The notes under the pieces are model-generated. The model had not been told where the DNA came from. It saw nothing but the letters and a program-made list of their open reading frames with translations, and searched no databases. The translations under genes and the position numbers were made by a program. Below are positions 47,184 through 55,762 of a DNA stretch of 64,000 bases, piece by piece (within the stretch, counting starts at the first letter, position 1; every line of letters starts with the position of its first letter). The stretch comes from Candidatus Bathyarchaeota archaeon (GTDB lineage: Archaea; Thermoproteota; Bathyarchaeia; 40CM-2-53-6). The stretch is from assembly GCA_005888735.1 (NCBI GenBank), contig VBBN01000028.1, forward strand, positions 62,001 through 126,000, given 5' to 3'.

Positions 47184-48095
47184 TTGAAAGCAATAGACTC
47201 CATTCTACTCTCCAAAATCTATCATGGGGGAAAGAACCCGGCGCTCGACCGGGTCTCGTTGGCAGTGGACACAGGGCAGATTTTCACGCTTTTGGGCCGG
47301 AACGGAGCGGGCAAGACAACGTTTCTCAGAATAGCCGCAACCCAGCTGTCTCCCACTTCTGGCAGTATCCTCGTTCTAGGCTCGGACGTGAAGCATTCTC
47401 CTCAGAACATCAGGAGGAATGTGGCGGCTGTCCCTCAGGAGGGTAACACGATTGGGCCGCTTACGCCATGGGACCATGTCTACCTGGCTTTGCTGGCTCG
47501 TGGAATGAGCAGAACGGAGGCGCGTAGACGAGCTAGGGACACGCTGGAGCGGATGGAGTTGGCGGATTACCAAGACCAGCCTGCTGACACATTGTCAGGC
47601 GGATTGAGGCAACGCATTCGCGTGGCGATGGCTGTTGCGACGGACGCGGAGCTGGTTTTCCTTGACGAACCAACCTTGGGGCTTGACGCGATTAGCAGGC
47701 GGCGGGTCTGGACCGTCTTGAAGGATCTCTGCAAAGAGGGCCGGACAATACTGTTAACGACACACTACATCGACGAGGCGGAAATCTTATCGAACAAAGT
47801 CGCCATCGTGAACAGTGGACGATTAATCACGTCCGGTACTCCAAGCGAGTTGCTGAGCAAGGTGGAGGAACGCGTCCGGGTCGACCTATCGGGCTCGAAG
47901 TTTAGCGAAGAAGAAGTGGGGACGTACGGCAGGCCTATCAAGGTCGCGGAGCGATGGCGTGTCTTCACTGACAATGTTCGAGCGGGAGAATTGACGCAAG
48001 AGGCAGTTCGACGTGGAAGCGAGGTAAGCGTAGCACCCGTATCGCTGGAGGACTTGTTCGTCGAACTAGTGGGAAGAGAGGAAGAGGAATGCTAG
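47184..48095 (+). CDS. ABC transporter ATPase
   Basis: 303 aa from TTG. Walker A GRNGAGKTT, Q-loop AVPQEGNTIGPL, signature LSGGLRQRIRV, Walker B LVFLDEPTLGLD, H-loop LTTHYIDEAE and a DrrA-type C-terminal part. It powers the permease that follows with a 7-bp overlap. The operon has no linked regulator, unlike the exporter at 27-29 kb. Confidence 0.9.
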   Translation: MKAIDSILLSKIYHGGKNPALDRVSLAVDTGQIFTLLGRNGAGKTTFLRIAATQLSPTSGSILVLGSDVKHSPQNIRRNVAAVPQEGNTIGPLTPWDHVYLALLARGMSRTEARRRARDTLERMELADYQDQPADTLSGGLRQRIRVAMAVATDAELVFLDEPTLGLDAISRRRVWTVLKDLCKEGRTILLTTHYIDEAEILSNKVAIVNSGRLITSGTPSELLSKVEERVRVDLSGSKFSEEEVGTYGRPIKVAERWRVFTDNVRAGELTQEAVRRGSEVSVAPVSLEDLFVELVGREEEEC

Positions 48096-48835
48096 CGGCG
48101 AAACAGGTCCGGTCTGCAGTAGTTATTGGCTACATGTTGTCAATTACATGGATTCGCCGGAACCTGTTGAGCCTTGTCTGGCTGTTCGCGACACCGTTCA
48201 GCATTCTTTTCATCATTACAGTTACGACTCGAGGTCAAGCGTTCGTCCAGGGCGTGATAGGATCACTACTGCTAGTCCTTGTGACAGTCGGAACGGGGCT
48301 TGCAGGCGACGGGGCTTGGTACCGTCTGGAAGTGAAACTTCTCGACTACTTCATCGCCTCACCGGTTCATCAGATAGGCTTCCTGCTAGGAATCGCGCTG
48401 GCCGGGTTGTTCTTCACAACTCCCGCATTACTCGTCCTGATTCCGTTGCTGGTATACCTCGGACTTTCGCTGGCAAGTCTACCTTTGGCCCTGCTCGCAG
48501 TGGGAATGGTCTGGCTCTTTTCTTCTGCGATAGGATATACGGTGTCAACCTACGTCCGGAACCTTCGGAACGGCTGGCAGTCAGGACTCGCCTTGAGCGT
48601 GATCGTCGGGATTCTGCCCCCCTCGTTCTATCCTGCCGAGCTGCTGCCCACCAACCTGCTTTGGCTGGCGTACTTGTTGCCAACAACGCACGCAGTGCTG
48701 TTGCTACGCGTCCTGATGGGACAGACGGTCAACTTGTCAGGCTGGTCGCCGTTGCTCGGTTGGATAATGTTGACAGGGCTGCTGCTAGTCTCGCTATTTG
48801 CCACATCTAGGGCTGCCAGGTGGAGACAAACCTAG
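48089..48835 (+). CDS. ABC-2 type permease
   Basis: 248 aa, six membrane helices: MLSITWIRRNLLSLVWLFATPFSILFIITV, GVIGSLLLVLVTVGTGLAGD, LLDYFIASPVHQIGFLLGIALAG, SLPLALLAVGMVWLFSSAIGY, ALSVIVGILPPSFYPAELLP and the final WSPLLGWIMLTGLLLVSLFA. SPVHQ and LPPSFYP are the family's usual inter-helix motifs. Overlaps its ATPase gene by 7 bp. Exports an unknown substrate. Confidence 0.85.
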   Translation: MLAAKQVRSAVVIGYMLSITWIRRNLLSLVWLFATPFSILFIITVTTRGQAFVQGVIGSLLLVLVTVGTGLAGDGAWYRLEVKLLDYFIASPVHQIGFLLGIALAGLFFTTPALLVLIPLLVYLGLSLASLPLALLAVGMVWLFSSAIGYTVSTYVRNLRNGWQSGLALSVIVGILPPSFYPAELLPTNLLWLAYLLPTTHAVLLLRVLMGQTVNLSGWSPLLGWIMLTGLLLVSLFATSRAARWRQT

Positions 48836-48928
48836 GCGAGCCCGAGTCCTCCACTTTTGAGCTCGGACAACCTAGGACATTATAACAGATTGCCGAAGCG
48901 TGTCATGCCAAGAAAGACGAACTAATTC

Positions 48929-49120
48929 TTACCTGCGCCTAACTCTAAATTCAAAAACTGGGGTCACTTTCAGTAATCGTACGCCTAAGGCGGATAATCC
49001 TTTCCGCATTGCCCAATTAATCAGCGTGGCTTTCGTGAAATTGACAGCGTGGGCGGCGCACACTTCGAAACGAGCTTCCACGTTTCCTATCGTCATTATC
49101 CCACTATCGGCCATTGACAC
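48929..49120 (-). CDS. Doubtful small ORF
   Basis: 63 codons (MSMADSGIMTIGNVEARFEVCAAHAVNFTKATLINWAMRKGLSAL...). It reads better than its plus-strand shadow at 48900-49136 but has no domain. Without it the gap 48836-49251 would be empty. Confidence 0.25.
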   Translation of the reverse strand: MSMADSGIMTIGNVEARFEVCAAHAVNFTKATLINWAMRKGLSALGVRLLKVTPVFEFRVRRR

Positions 49121-49251
49121 GCTCCGCTTGACCTAGAAGTACAACCGGAGAACCGCTTTATCGCCTTTCTCGGTATAACACGCTTCTGGTTTCTAAGCTA
49201 GGGATAGACACTTGTGTGGTCTAAGCGCCGGTTCCCTACTCAATTCACTAG

Positions 49252-49581
49252 CTAGAGGTTGGCTCCGCAATGATAGCACTTGCCTATGCCCTTCGGAAAG
49301 ATTGAGTTGCAATGTGAACAACGCACCATGGGCTGTTGGATCTCTCTGATTATCGTCGTTCTCTCCGGTCGCTTGGAGGCTTTCCAAGTCAGAGAGAAGA
49401 TTGGTGAAGAAAACACTATGAATACAATACCAGCACCTAACGATGAATAGTTTATCGTCGAAACGCATGTTGCGCCAAAACCGAAAAATCCGCCCGAGCA
49501 AGATTGTGCCGTAAGACCAGAATTGACAAGTCCGACACGGATAAGCAAAATGATGACGCTAAGAAGAATGAATGCAAGCAA
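49252..49581 (-). CDS. Small membrane protein with C-terminal zinc ribbon
   Basis: 109 aa. Two membrane helices (MLAFILLSVIILLIRVGLV and LGAGIVFIVFSSPIFSLTW) flank a loop with two cysteines (SCSGGFFGFGATC). A zinc ribbon ends the protein: VRCSHCNSIFPKGIGKCYHCGANL (two CxxC pairs). Such zinc-ribbon membrane proteins are frequent in archaea without known function. Confidence 0.65.
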   Translation of the reverse strand: MLAFILLSVIILLIRVGLVNSGLTAQSCSGGFFGFGATCVSTINYSSLGAGIVFIVFSSPIFSLTWKASKRPERTTIIREIQQPMVRCSHCNSIFPKGIGKCYHCGANL

Positions 49582-49722
49582 TCTCGTGAGCTTTGAAGCC
49601 GAATCCTCGCCAGAATACCCAGAAGCATTCTTTGGACTCTATCAGGCAAGTCGCAGAGTACGAGACTAGACGGTACAAATCTAAAGTACTAGCAGGCCGG
49701 GATACTCGATATTGAGCAAGAA

Positions 49723-50094
49723 ATGGCACGGAAGGGATTAGCTCTCAACCTCATCCTCTTCTACGTGCGAGACCTCAAGCGTTCCAAAGACTTCTACGTA
49801 AGGAAGCTAGGGTTCAAGAAAACATACGGCGACAACGATTACGTTTCCGTCAAAGCTCCCAACGGGGTGACTCTCGGATTGCACAAAGCCCCTAGAGGGA
49901 CCGTGAAGCCTTCAGCCTCGGAGTATTATTTCCGGGTGGACAATGTGGACATTTGGTACGACCGTCTCAGAAGCAAGGGTGTCAAATTCTCCCGGCGGCC
50001 GAAGGACCAACCATGGGGCGACCGCACCGCCTATTTCAGAGACCCTGACAAGTATCAGCTCGCTCTACACGGGCCACTGGCGACGAAGAAGTAG
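49723..50094 (+). CDS. VOC (glyoxalase/bleomycin resistance) family protein
   Basis: 123 aa, two beta-alpha-beta-beta-beta modules: LILFYVRDLKRSKDFYVRKLGFKKTYGDNDYVSVKAPNGVTLGLHK and YYFRVDNVDIWYDRLRSKGVKFSRRPKDQPWGDRTAYFRDPDKYQLALHG. Members bind metals and act on small molecules or sequester antibiotics. Function beyond the fold cannot be inferred. Confidence 0.85.
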   Translation: MARKGLALNLILFYVRDLKRSKDFYVRKLGFKKTYGDNDYVSVKAPNGVTLGLHKAPRGTVKPSASEYYFRVDNVDIWYDRLRSKGVKFSRRPKDQPWGDRTAYFRDPDKYQLALHGPLATKK

Positions 50095-50162
50095 AGTTTT
50101 CGCTCACCAATTAACCTATTCTGGATGTGCACCATCTCATCCATACTTCTCAAGTCATTTCC

Positions 50163-51050
50163 TCACACGTTACCGTTGTTCGATTTCCAAGTCTTCTCCA
50201 AATTCCTGATTCTTTCGCGGACTAGACCGTGAACAAACCCATTCGCGACTAGTAGTTCCCGGTTCAGTGTCACCCTTACGGATCCTACGCCGGGCAGTTC
50301 GTTGGCGGCTTGAATTCTACTCGTAACGTCTGCAAGATCGTTTGCCCTGCAGAGCAAGTATTTCATGCTCGGCTCATGAGCCTCGTTCACCAAAACCAGG
50401 TCGCCTAGTGTGCGGCGCAACTCGTTGAGGCTTACATCTCCAGTCACTGCTAGGTGGTAAATGACTTCTCCCGAGTCGGCTAGAGACCCAATCTTCGGGC
50501 TAATGTAGACGGCCTCTTCTCGAATTAGCGTCCCAAGATGTTTGCGCACTGTCTTCGGGCTGAAGTGGGTGGAGTCACAAAGGCCTTGCAACTCTATTCT
50601 TGGATGGTCCAAGAGCGCTTCGATTATCCTCCAGTCGATGAGAGAGAGGTCTTCCTTCGGCGGATGGTCTACCCAGGCTTGCTCAAATGGTGGCTCTTTG
50701 AGAACACGCGTAAGATCTTCAATCGACTCCTTACGACTTTGGGGCCAGACCTGGACGGTTAGTCCGCCGTCTACTTTCCACGCCACCCAAGCGACATCCT
50801 GTACCGCAAGGGCTCTAAGGGCATCTGATCTCGTCCATTGTCTGTCGTAGAAAGCAAGTAGGTCTTGGCGCCGAAAGATACTCGGATCCGGGGAAACCCA
50901 GTAGCCTTGAATGATGCCCTTGCTCTCTAGAGCTTGAAGCCTGCCCCGCGCCGCAGGTGCAGACAGTGATGTTCGATGTCCAAGGGACCTGTAGCTCTGA
51001 AGCGCATTCTCGTAGAGAGCTGCTAGTAGCTGGAAGTCCTTCGAGTCCAC
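50163..51050 (-). CDS. Two-HTH Lrp/AsnC-like regulator
   Basis: 295 aa. First winged helix MDSKDFQLLAALYENALQSYRSLGHRTSLSAPAARGRLQALESKGIIQGYWVSPDP; second HTH at about 130-180 (SLIDWRIIEALLDHPRIELQGLCDSTHFSPKTVRKHLGTLIREEAVYISPK). The end has a RAM-like alpha/beta segment. Archaeal regulators with duplicated AsnC-type heads are common; the target is unknown. Nothing suggests a linked operon. Confidence 0.7.
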   Translation of the reverse strand: MDSKDFQLLAALYENALQSYRSLGHRTSLSAPAARGRLQALESKGIIQGYWVSPDPSIFRRQDLLAFYDRQWTRSDALRALAVQDVAWVAWKVDGGLTVQVWPQSRKESIEDLTRVLKEPPFEQAWVDHPPKEDLSLIDWRIIEALLDHPRIELQGLCDSTHFSPKTVRKHLGTLIREEAVYISPKIGSLADSGEVIYHLAVTGDVSLNELRRTLGDLVLVNEAHEPSMKYLLCRANDLADVTSRIQAANELPGVGSVRVTLNRELLVANGFVHGLVRERIRNLEKTWKSNNGNV

Positions 51051-51210
51051 GTCCCAGCCGAGAGCTTGGGCTCGGTATAAGATTCCGTAGGAATCAGGGT
51101 CTCAACCGAATGAGAGGATCTCCAGCCATGGGAACCAGGTAGTACCAGCACGCCTATGTGCATCCCTCGCATCGATTGGTCTCGCGCTTAGGCTATCAGG
51201 GGCTCTTAGA

Positions 51211-51856
51211 TGAAACCGAAACCTGGGTTTCTTGTCGTCGGTCTCACCGTTGCCTTCCTCGAGGAATTCATCACACAAGGTGTGCTGAAGAAAAATCCCG
51301 CGGGCTGGATCATTCCTACGATTATCGCATTCTTCCCTTTCTGATAGTGGTTCGGCTGATTAGTAAGCGGCTAGACAAGAGGATGGTTGAATCCCAAGCC
51401 GTCTTGGCCTACTATGCAATAGCAGGAAGCATCGGGTTGGCGGTAGAGTGGTTGCTCATCGGACTCTCACCATGGAGCAATACCTCGGCAAATCCGGTGC
51501 TAATGCTAGTTTTCCAGTTTGGGATTTTCAGCTTCTGGGGTAGCGTGGCGTTTGCCCTGAAATTGCTGATGGACAGGAGAGCTTCAGTCGCTCAACTGAG
51601 AAAGTGGTACAGGCGTTGTCTTCCTCTCGGCTTTGCGTCAATATATTTCGTCACTTTCACAGCTTCGCAACAGGCACGATTCATTCTTGGAGTAGGCTCG
51701 GTTTTGGCAACGTTCATTCTTCTGAACCCCTTTTACTTCCAGTACTTTCGGATTCTTGGACGGTCCGTAGGAACGGGCGGTATGAGCCCTGGTTCACGCG
51801 ACTCTACCGCCATGAACAGCTCTAACATGTACGAGGCCCCCAAGAAGCTCGCGTGA
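51211..51856 (+). CDS. Membrane protein of unknown function, one frameshift
   Basis: ATG 51211 opens MKPKPGFLVVGLTVAFLEEFITQGVLKKNPAGWIIPTIIAFFPF and then stops at TGA. One frame over, the tracked 51158-51856 ORF continues LIVVRLISKRLDKRMVESQAVLAYYAIAGS. Adding one T to the CCCTTT run at 51336-51340 joins both into a protein of about 214 aa with five or six membrane helices. The tracked N-terminus before residue 65 is out of frame noise. Likely a consensus error. Confidence 0.6.
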
Positions 51857-51986
51857 CTCCACAGTCTCACCTTTTTCAACAGTTGCCATTGTGGTTCCTA
51901 GCTTCAGCTCTCAGTGCTCCGGCTCTCCCTGAATCGAAAGTTTAGCCTAGCACAACACTAAATCCGGCGAGGCCGTACCCAATACC

Positions 51987-52487
51987 ATGAAAGCAAATAT
52001 CGAATCTGGAATGACCGGAAGAACGGTCAAGACACTCCATGTTCCTTTCTATGTTCCCATCTTGAACCCCTTGATCCACACTCTCCTCCGACTAGGAGTC
52101 CCAGTGGGCCCTATGGCGCTCCTCACTGTCCCCGGGCTAAAAACTGGCAAGAGCCACACAAACCCTGTGGCGCCCTTCGAACATAAAGGCCGCCGCTACC
52201 TCCTCTCCCCTTACGGTCAGGTCAACTGGGTCCGCAACCTCCGGGCGACTGGGCAGGCAACTGTCCGTCGCGGTTGGCATAAGGAGACTGTTATCGCTGT
52301 CGAGATGGCTCCCGAGGAAGCCGCCCCAGTGCTCAGAGAGGTGATTATGCAATACTTGCCCACAAGAATGGGTGAGATGATACTCCGGCCCAACTTCGAT
52401 GTGGAAACGGACTCGCCGTTGACCGATTTCGTTGACGAAGCCCGCCGCCACCCAGTCTTCGAACTTCACGGGTCGCCGTCGGCGTAA
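51987..52487 (+). CDS. Deazaflavin (F420)-dependent nitroreductase-like protein
   Basis: 166 aa. The family core MALLTVPGLKTGKSHTNPVAPFEHKGRRYLLSPYGQVNWVRNLRATGQATVRRG matches the split-barrel Ddn-type family, which uses coenzyme F420 to reduce small molecules; LREVIMQYLPTRMGE follows. F420 use implies the host makes or imports this cofactor; no F420 synthesis gene is in the window. Confidence 0.8.
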   Translation: MKANIESGMTGRTVKTLHVPFYVPILNPLIHTLLRLGVPVGPMALLTVPGLKTGKSHTNPVAPFEHKGRRYLLSPYGQVNWVRNLRATGQATVRRGWHKETVIAVEMAPEEAAPVLREVIMQYLPTRMGEMILRPNFDVETDSPLTDFVDEARRHPVFELHGSPSA

Positions 52488-52622
52488 TTGGCCGGGAGGA
52501 TTGTCGACCCTGCTTTTCTAATTTGGAAGTACAATCATTGACTTCAGACTTCGCGACCACCTCGCGCCAAGGGCTAATCCGGAGAGTTGAGGTTGAAACG
52601 ACGTCTTGTCTCGAGATTCTTA

Positions 52623-54131
52623 CTACGCTAGAGCGTCGTTGTAGAGTGAGTCTAAGACAGTGAAAGCTTCCTCGGGAGTTGACGGGGTCGTCGGGATGAT
52701 CTCCTCCGCTATCGACCGTTCGAGTATCTGGCGTATGCAATACCGGAGCTTCGTGGGGGTCATCTTCCCTTCAATCTCCCACATCGGATGATCCATATTC
52801 ACATAGATTGTTCGAACGCCGTTCTTGTCAGTCTCAACGTAAGCCTGCCCGCGATCCCCTGCGTGTATAACGTCGAACGCGAGCAGTTGACCTCCAAGCC
52901 GGACCATGCTTCGGGTCGGCTTCCGCGGCTTCTCCTTGTTCTCTCGCTCAAGCGTTCTCTTTCGTCCAGCCACTTTAGCCCCGTGTCTTGAAACAGTCTT
53001 CTCCGAATGGGTTGTCTTGGTGGCGACGGGGATTACTGGAATGTTGAGGTTTCGGCGAAGGCTCCTTCGCAACCTCTCAGCAATCTCCCGGTTCAGAACC
53101 CTAATTGTGCTAAGTTCCTTTGTGCTGGCTCGTTGTCTTAGGAACTTGTAGACCCTGTTTCTCATGAATCCTCTCATGGATTTCTCGAACGCGCGCCAGT
53201 GAGGAGTATCTCTCTCGAACTCGTTACCTCCAGGGAGGCGGCGGAGAAAGTCAGCGTTGACCCAACCCTGTATCCTTCCAAGTCCGTGCATCCTAACCTG
53301 GTCAAGGCCAAACAATTGGTTCTGAAGACAAGTTACGTGTCGCTGCTGCACATTGATACCTGCGCCGGCAACGCCTGCATGGGCTCTAGAGATGGGAAGA
53401 ATCACCACCTCACCAGTAATCTTACCATACTCGGTCACGAGGTTCACCGGCGCTATTGTTGCCCCTCTCAAGTCCTCAGGTTTCACCCGCTCGCCGTTGA
53501 CGTAGACCTCGAACGGACCGTAGCCTTGGAGGTTCAGAAAGTTAGCCTTAGCCAGCAGCGCACCTCGGACATCGCCCGGTGTGATTTTCTTCGTCAGGGA
53601 GCGAATCGTAAGCCGCAATCCATCGTGGTTCATAGGTGCTTTGACCACGCGTATGGGTCGCCAGGTCGACTGGTCCACGGTGTCCCAGTACCGGTCGATC
53701 AGTTTCTCAGTCAACAGTATTGTCCGGTCAAAATGACCCTTGTGAACCTGTATCTCTAGCTCGCGCCCCAGTGAGAGCCAGCCTAGGCTTCCCAGGCCGT
53801 ATGACTCGCGGATGGGCCTCTTGTATTTCTGTGAGAATCCACTCTCGGTCGTCTTGCCTTTAGTGAGAAACTCTTCGAGGCCCTCGAGGTCCATGCCTTT
53901 ACCCCACTCTTCATACTCGACCTGGTCCAGGTCCTCAGGAATCCTCACCTCTACCCTTGTCGCCTCCCCCCACATCCAGGAATTGACGACAAGCTCGAGA
54001 AAGAACTGGGACGCGTCCGTGTACTGGCGGCCGAGGGTCTTGATGAGTCCCTTGTGTGTTGAGAGCCGGAGCTCATTGTCCAGCTGTTTGTAGAGAGCCT
54101 TGGCTGAGTGGGGGAGGGTCCGCGTGGCCAA
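52623..54131 (-). CDS. GHKL (HSP90/MutL-type) ATPase-like protein
   Basis: 502 aa. N-terminal GHKL-like fold: N box FFLELVVNSWMWGEATRVEVRI, the second motif VEYEEWGKGMDLEGLEEFLTKGKTTES, where families have DxGxGM, and a Gly-rich ESYGLGSLGWLSLGRELEI. The adenine-binding Asp is replaced (EWGKGM), so ATP use is unsure. The middle is beta-rich (RPIRVVKAPMNHDGLRLTIRSL) and a basic linker (KVAGRKRTLERENKEKPRKPTRS) leads to a C-terminal domain. No partner nuclease or helicase adjoins it. Role unknown; MORC- or topoisomerase-like action is only a possibility. Confidence 0.65.
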   Translation of the reverse strand: MATRTLPHSAKALYKQLDNELRLSTHKGLIKTLGRQYTDASQFFLELVVNSWMWGEATRVEVRIPEDLDQVEYEEWGKGMDLEGLEEFLTKGKTTESGFSQKYKRPIRESYGLGSLGWLSLGRELEIQVHKGHFDRTILLTEKLIDRYWDTVDQSTWRPIRVVKAPMNHDGLRLTIRSLTKKITPGDVRGALLAKANFLNLQGYGPFEVYVNGERVKPEDLRGATIAPVNLVTEYGKITGEVVILPISRAHAGVAGAGINVQQRHVTCLQNQLFGLDQVRMHGLGRIQGWVNADFLRRLPGGNEFERDTPHWRAFEKSMRGFMRNRVYKFLRQRASTKELSTIRVLNREIAERLRRSLRRNLNIPVIPVATKTTHSEKTVSRHGAKVAGRKRTLERENKEKPRKPTRSMVRLGGQLLAFDVIHAGDRGQAYVETDKNGVRTIYVNMDHPMWEIEGKMTPTKLRYCIRQILERSIAEEIIPTTPSTPEEAFTVLDSLYNDALA

Positions 54132-54565
54132 GTCGTGATTCAGCTTTCATGCGGGGCCGGGACGGATAATGGGCTGTTGTTACCGTTATCAATCGAGCAA
54201 GGGGCCTAAGCGATCACCCGCAAGCCGGAGATTGATTGATTCATGTTTGCTAGGAAGCTTTCATAGCTCCGCGTCATCTCCTTCGTCCCCGGTCGCTTGT
54301 TGCTTCGACCTATCGGGTGGAGCTCGGCTCCTCATCAATGACGATACAATCAACAAGAGGAGGGAGAAAGATTCCGATCCCGAACAGGGCGTAGCTAGGC
54401 GATTGCCATGCTGTAGAGGTCATTGTTGTAGGAGGCATTCCAGAGCATTGGACATCCACTTGTCGAGGAATTATCGGAGCGAGAAAGAAGACAACTAAGC
54501 CAGTGACCAGAATAAACGCCAGCGGCCTCTTCTATTCATAATTCAGAACCCCAGTGCGAATACCT

Positions 54566-54724
54566 TCAATACGAGGCATGGCGGTTTCGGTTTGAGTCCG
54601 CGTTCTCCGCGTGCTGGTTGTGGTGGATTTGCAGGTGGACGAAGCATCGCGGCACGTCTTCGCATTGGCGGCACAAATGGCCTCTCGCGCCTGGCTTGCC
54701 ACAATCCACGCATTTCAGAATCAT
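54566..54724 (-). CDS. Small zinc-finger protein (52 aa)
   Basis: Too short for the ORF track. ATG 54724 is preceded by AAGGAAAG at a good spacing. The peptide MILKCVDCGKPGARGHLC continues RQCEDVPRCFVHLQIHH, giving CxxC, CxxC, C and His ligands as in compact cross-braced zinc fingers. The rest is Asn/His-rich. The tracked ORFs here are shadows. The remainder of 54132-54924 shows nothing else. Confidence 0.55.
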   Translation of the reverse strand: MILKCVDCGKPGARGHLCRQCEDVPRCFVHLQIHHNQHAENADSNRNRHASY

Positions 54725-54986
54725 TGCGCTTTCCTTCTATTCTTCCTTCGCTTTCATCCATAGGCGTTTTCACGATAATTAGCAGAGTCCAACCCGATTG
54801 TGACATAAACCGTGACAGCATCGGAATATATGCGATGGACTCGCGAGGGTCATAGATACTAGCATTGGTGGGACAGGCCACAGGACCCTGTCTCACCCTG
54901 TTAGTTTCACTCGGACAATGTTATTGGTGCGGGAGGTGGGATTTGAACCCACGAACCCCTGCGGGACAGGCGCCTCAGGCCTGCGC

Positions 54987-55012
54987 CTTCAAAGCCCGTA
55001 CGAAAAGGGCTT
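54987..55012 (-). other. tRNA-Leu D-arm intron, 26 nt, BHB
   Basis: Inner helix AGCCC:GGGCT, 3-nt bulge AGA, central 4-bp helix TCAA:TTGA, 3-nt bulge AGG. Cutting after the second base of each bulge joins GGTCAAAG to GCGCAGGC and restores the D stem exactly. Confidence 0.72.
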
Positions 55013-55031
55013 CTTTGACCTGGCTTGGCAA

Positions 55032-55046
55032 AACGGGCAACACCGT
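55032..55046 (-). other. tRNA-Leu position 7/8 intron, 15 nt
   Basis: Central helix CGGG:CCCG with bulges AGA and TTT; cutting AG/A and TT/T joins GCGGGAG to TTGCC, the expected order. There is no inner helix, so this is a relaxed motif, and a duplicated 5' segment leaves a 40-nt alternative. Confidence 0.55.
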
Positions 55047-55165
55047 CTCCCGCGCACGCGACCAGGCCGTCCTCCCGCACATAAGCCCCCGGCACGCAAC
55101 AAGGGCCCATATTGGCTTTCCCGTCATCCACAAAAACAAGCACAAGACAACCGCCAACGGGAAAA

Positions 55166-55175
55166 ACGTTTAATG
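55166..55175 (+). promoter_or_regulatory. TATA-box candidate ACGTTTAATG
   Basis: CGTTTAA recurs here and ahead of cbf5 (59588). It lies about 90 bp before the L15 start, which would leave a leader of about 65 nt. Confidence 0.35.
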
Positions 55176-55261
55176 CCCCCGCAACCCCGCCGCACCCCAA
55201 CGCTCAATAGCCCGAGCCAACCAAACACGACTATTCAAGAAAAAAGCGAGATGAGGATGGA

Positions 55262-55708
55262 GTGACAACCAGCCTTCGCCGAACACGACGACTACGCGGC
55301 AGCCGAATGCACGGCTGGGGCCGCAGCGGCCAACACCGCGGAAGCGGCCAACAAGGAGGACACGGCAACGCCGGCTGGAAACGGCACAAGTGGAGCTGGG
55401 TCATCCGGTATGGTATACAAATTCAGGAAAGAGGCTTCACACGACCGAACAAGAAGTTCAGCCAGGCAATCAACATCGGAGACTTAGACCAGCAAATCGA
55501 TAATTACACCTTCAAAGGCTTCGTCAAACAAGTAGACGGTAAGACCGAAGTCAACCTGCCCAGCGCAGGGTACACCAAGCTCCTCAGCCGAGGCACAGTG
55601 AACAAACCCCTCCGAGTACTGGTCTATTACGCTTCAGAACGGGCCGCCGAGAAGATAACCGCGGCCGGCGGCGAAATCGTCCCCCTCGTCAAAGCAAAAG
55701 AGGAATAG
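55262..55708 (+). CDS. rpl15: Ribosomal protein L15 (uL15)
   Basis: 148 aa from GTG, preceded by GAGGATGGA. The basic Gly-rich N-terminus TRRLRGSRMHGWGRSGQHRGSGQQGGHGNAGWKRHKWSW, VNLPSAGYTKLLSRGTV and AAEKITAAGGEIV are the archaeal L15 hallmarks. It is the last gene of the spc-type ribosomal block and precedes secY, as in many archaea. Confidence 0.94.
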   Translation: MTTSLRRTRRLRGSRMHGWGRSGQHRGSGQQGGHGNAGWKRHKWSWVIRYGIQIQERGFTRPNKKFSQAINIGDLDQQIDNYTFKGFVKQVDGKTEVNLPSAGYTKLLSRGTVNKPLRVLVYYASERAAEKITAAGGEIVPLVKAKEE

Positions 55709-55762
55709 TCGACGGTCCGTTTTATCGAGCTCTTCAGACCCCTAACACGCGTACTTCCCAGC

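Larger units (their letters stand above)
54925..55053 (-). tRNA. tRNA-Leu (GAG), two introns
   Basis: On the minus strand: acceptor GCGGGAG (55053-55047) pairs with CTCCCGC (54935-54929), discriminator A, encoded CCA (54927-54925). D arm GCC-AAGCCAGGTCAAA-GGC, anticodon arm CAGGC-CTGAGGC-GCCTG (anticodon GAG), long variable arm, T arm GTGGG-TTCAAAT-CCCAC. A 15-nt intron follows base 7 and a 26-nt intron interrupts the D arm; removal gives an 85-nt type II tRNA. A second GCGGGAG at 55078-55072 could be the true 5' end with a longer first intron. Confidence 0.82.

Noticed and set aside
54907-55265. ORFs across the tRNA-Leu locus on both strands
   Set aside because: They translate tRNA and promoter DNA; no domain.
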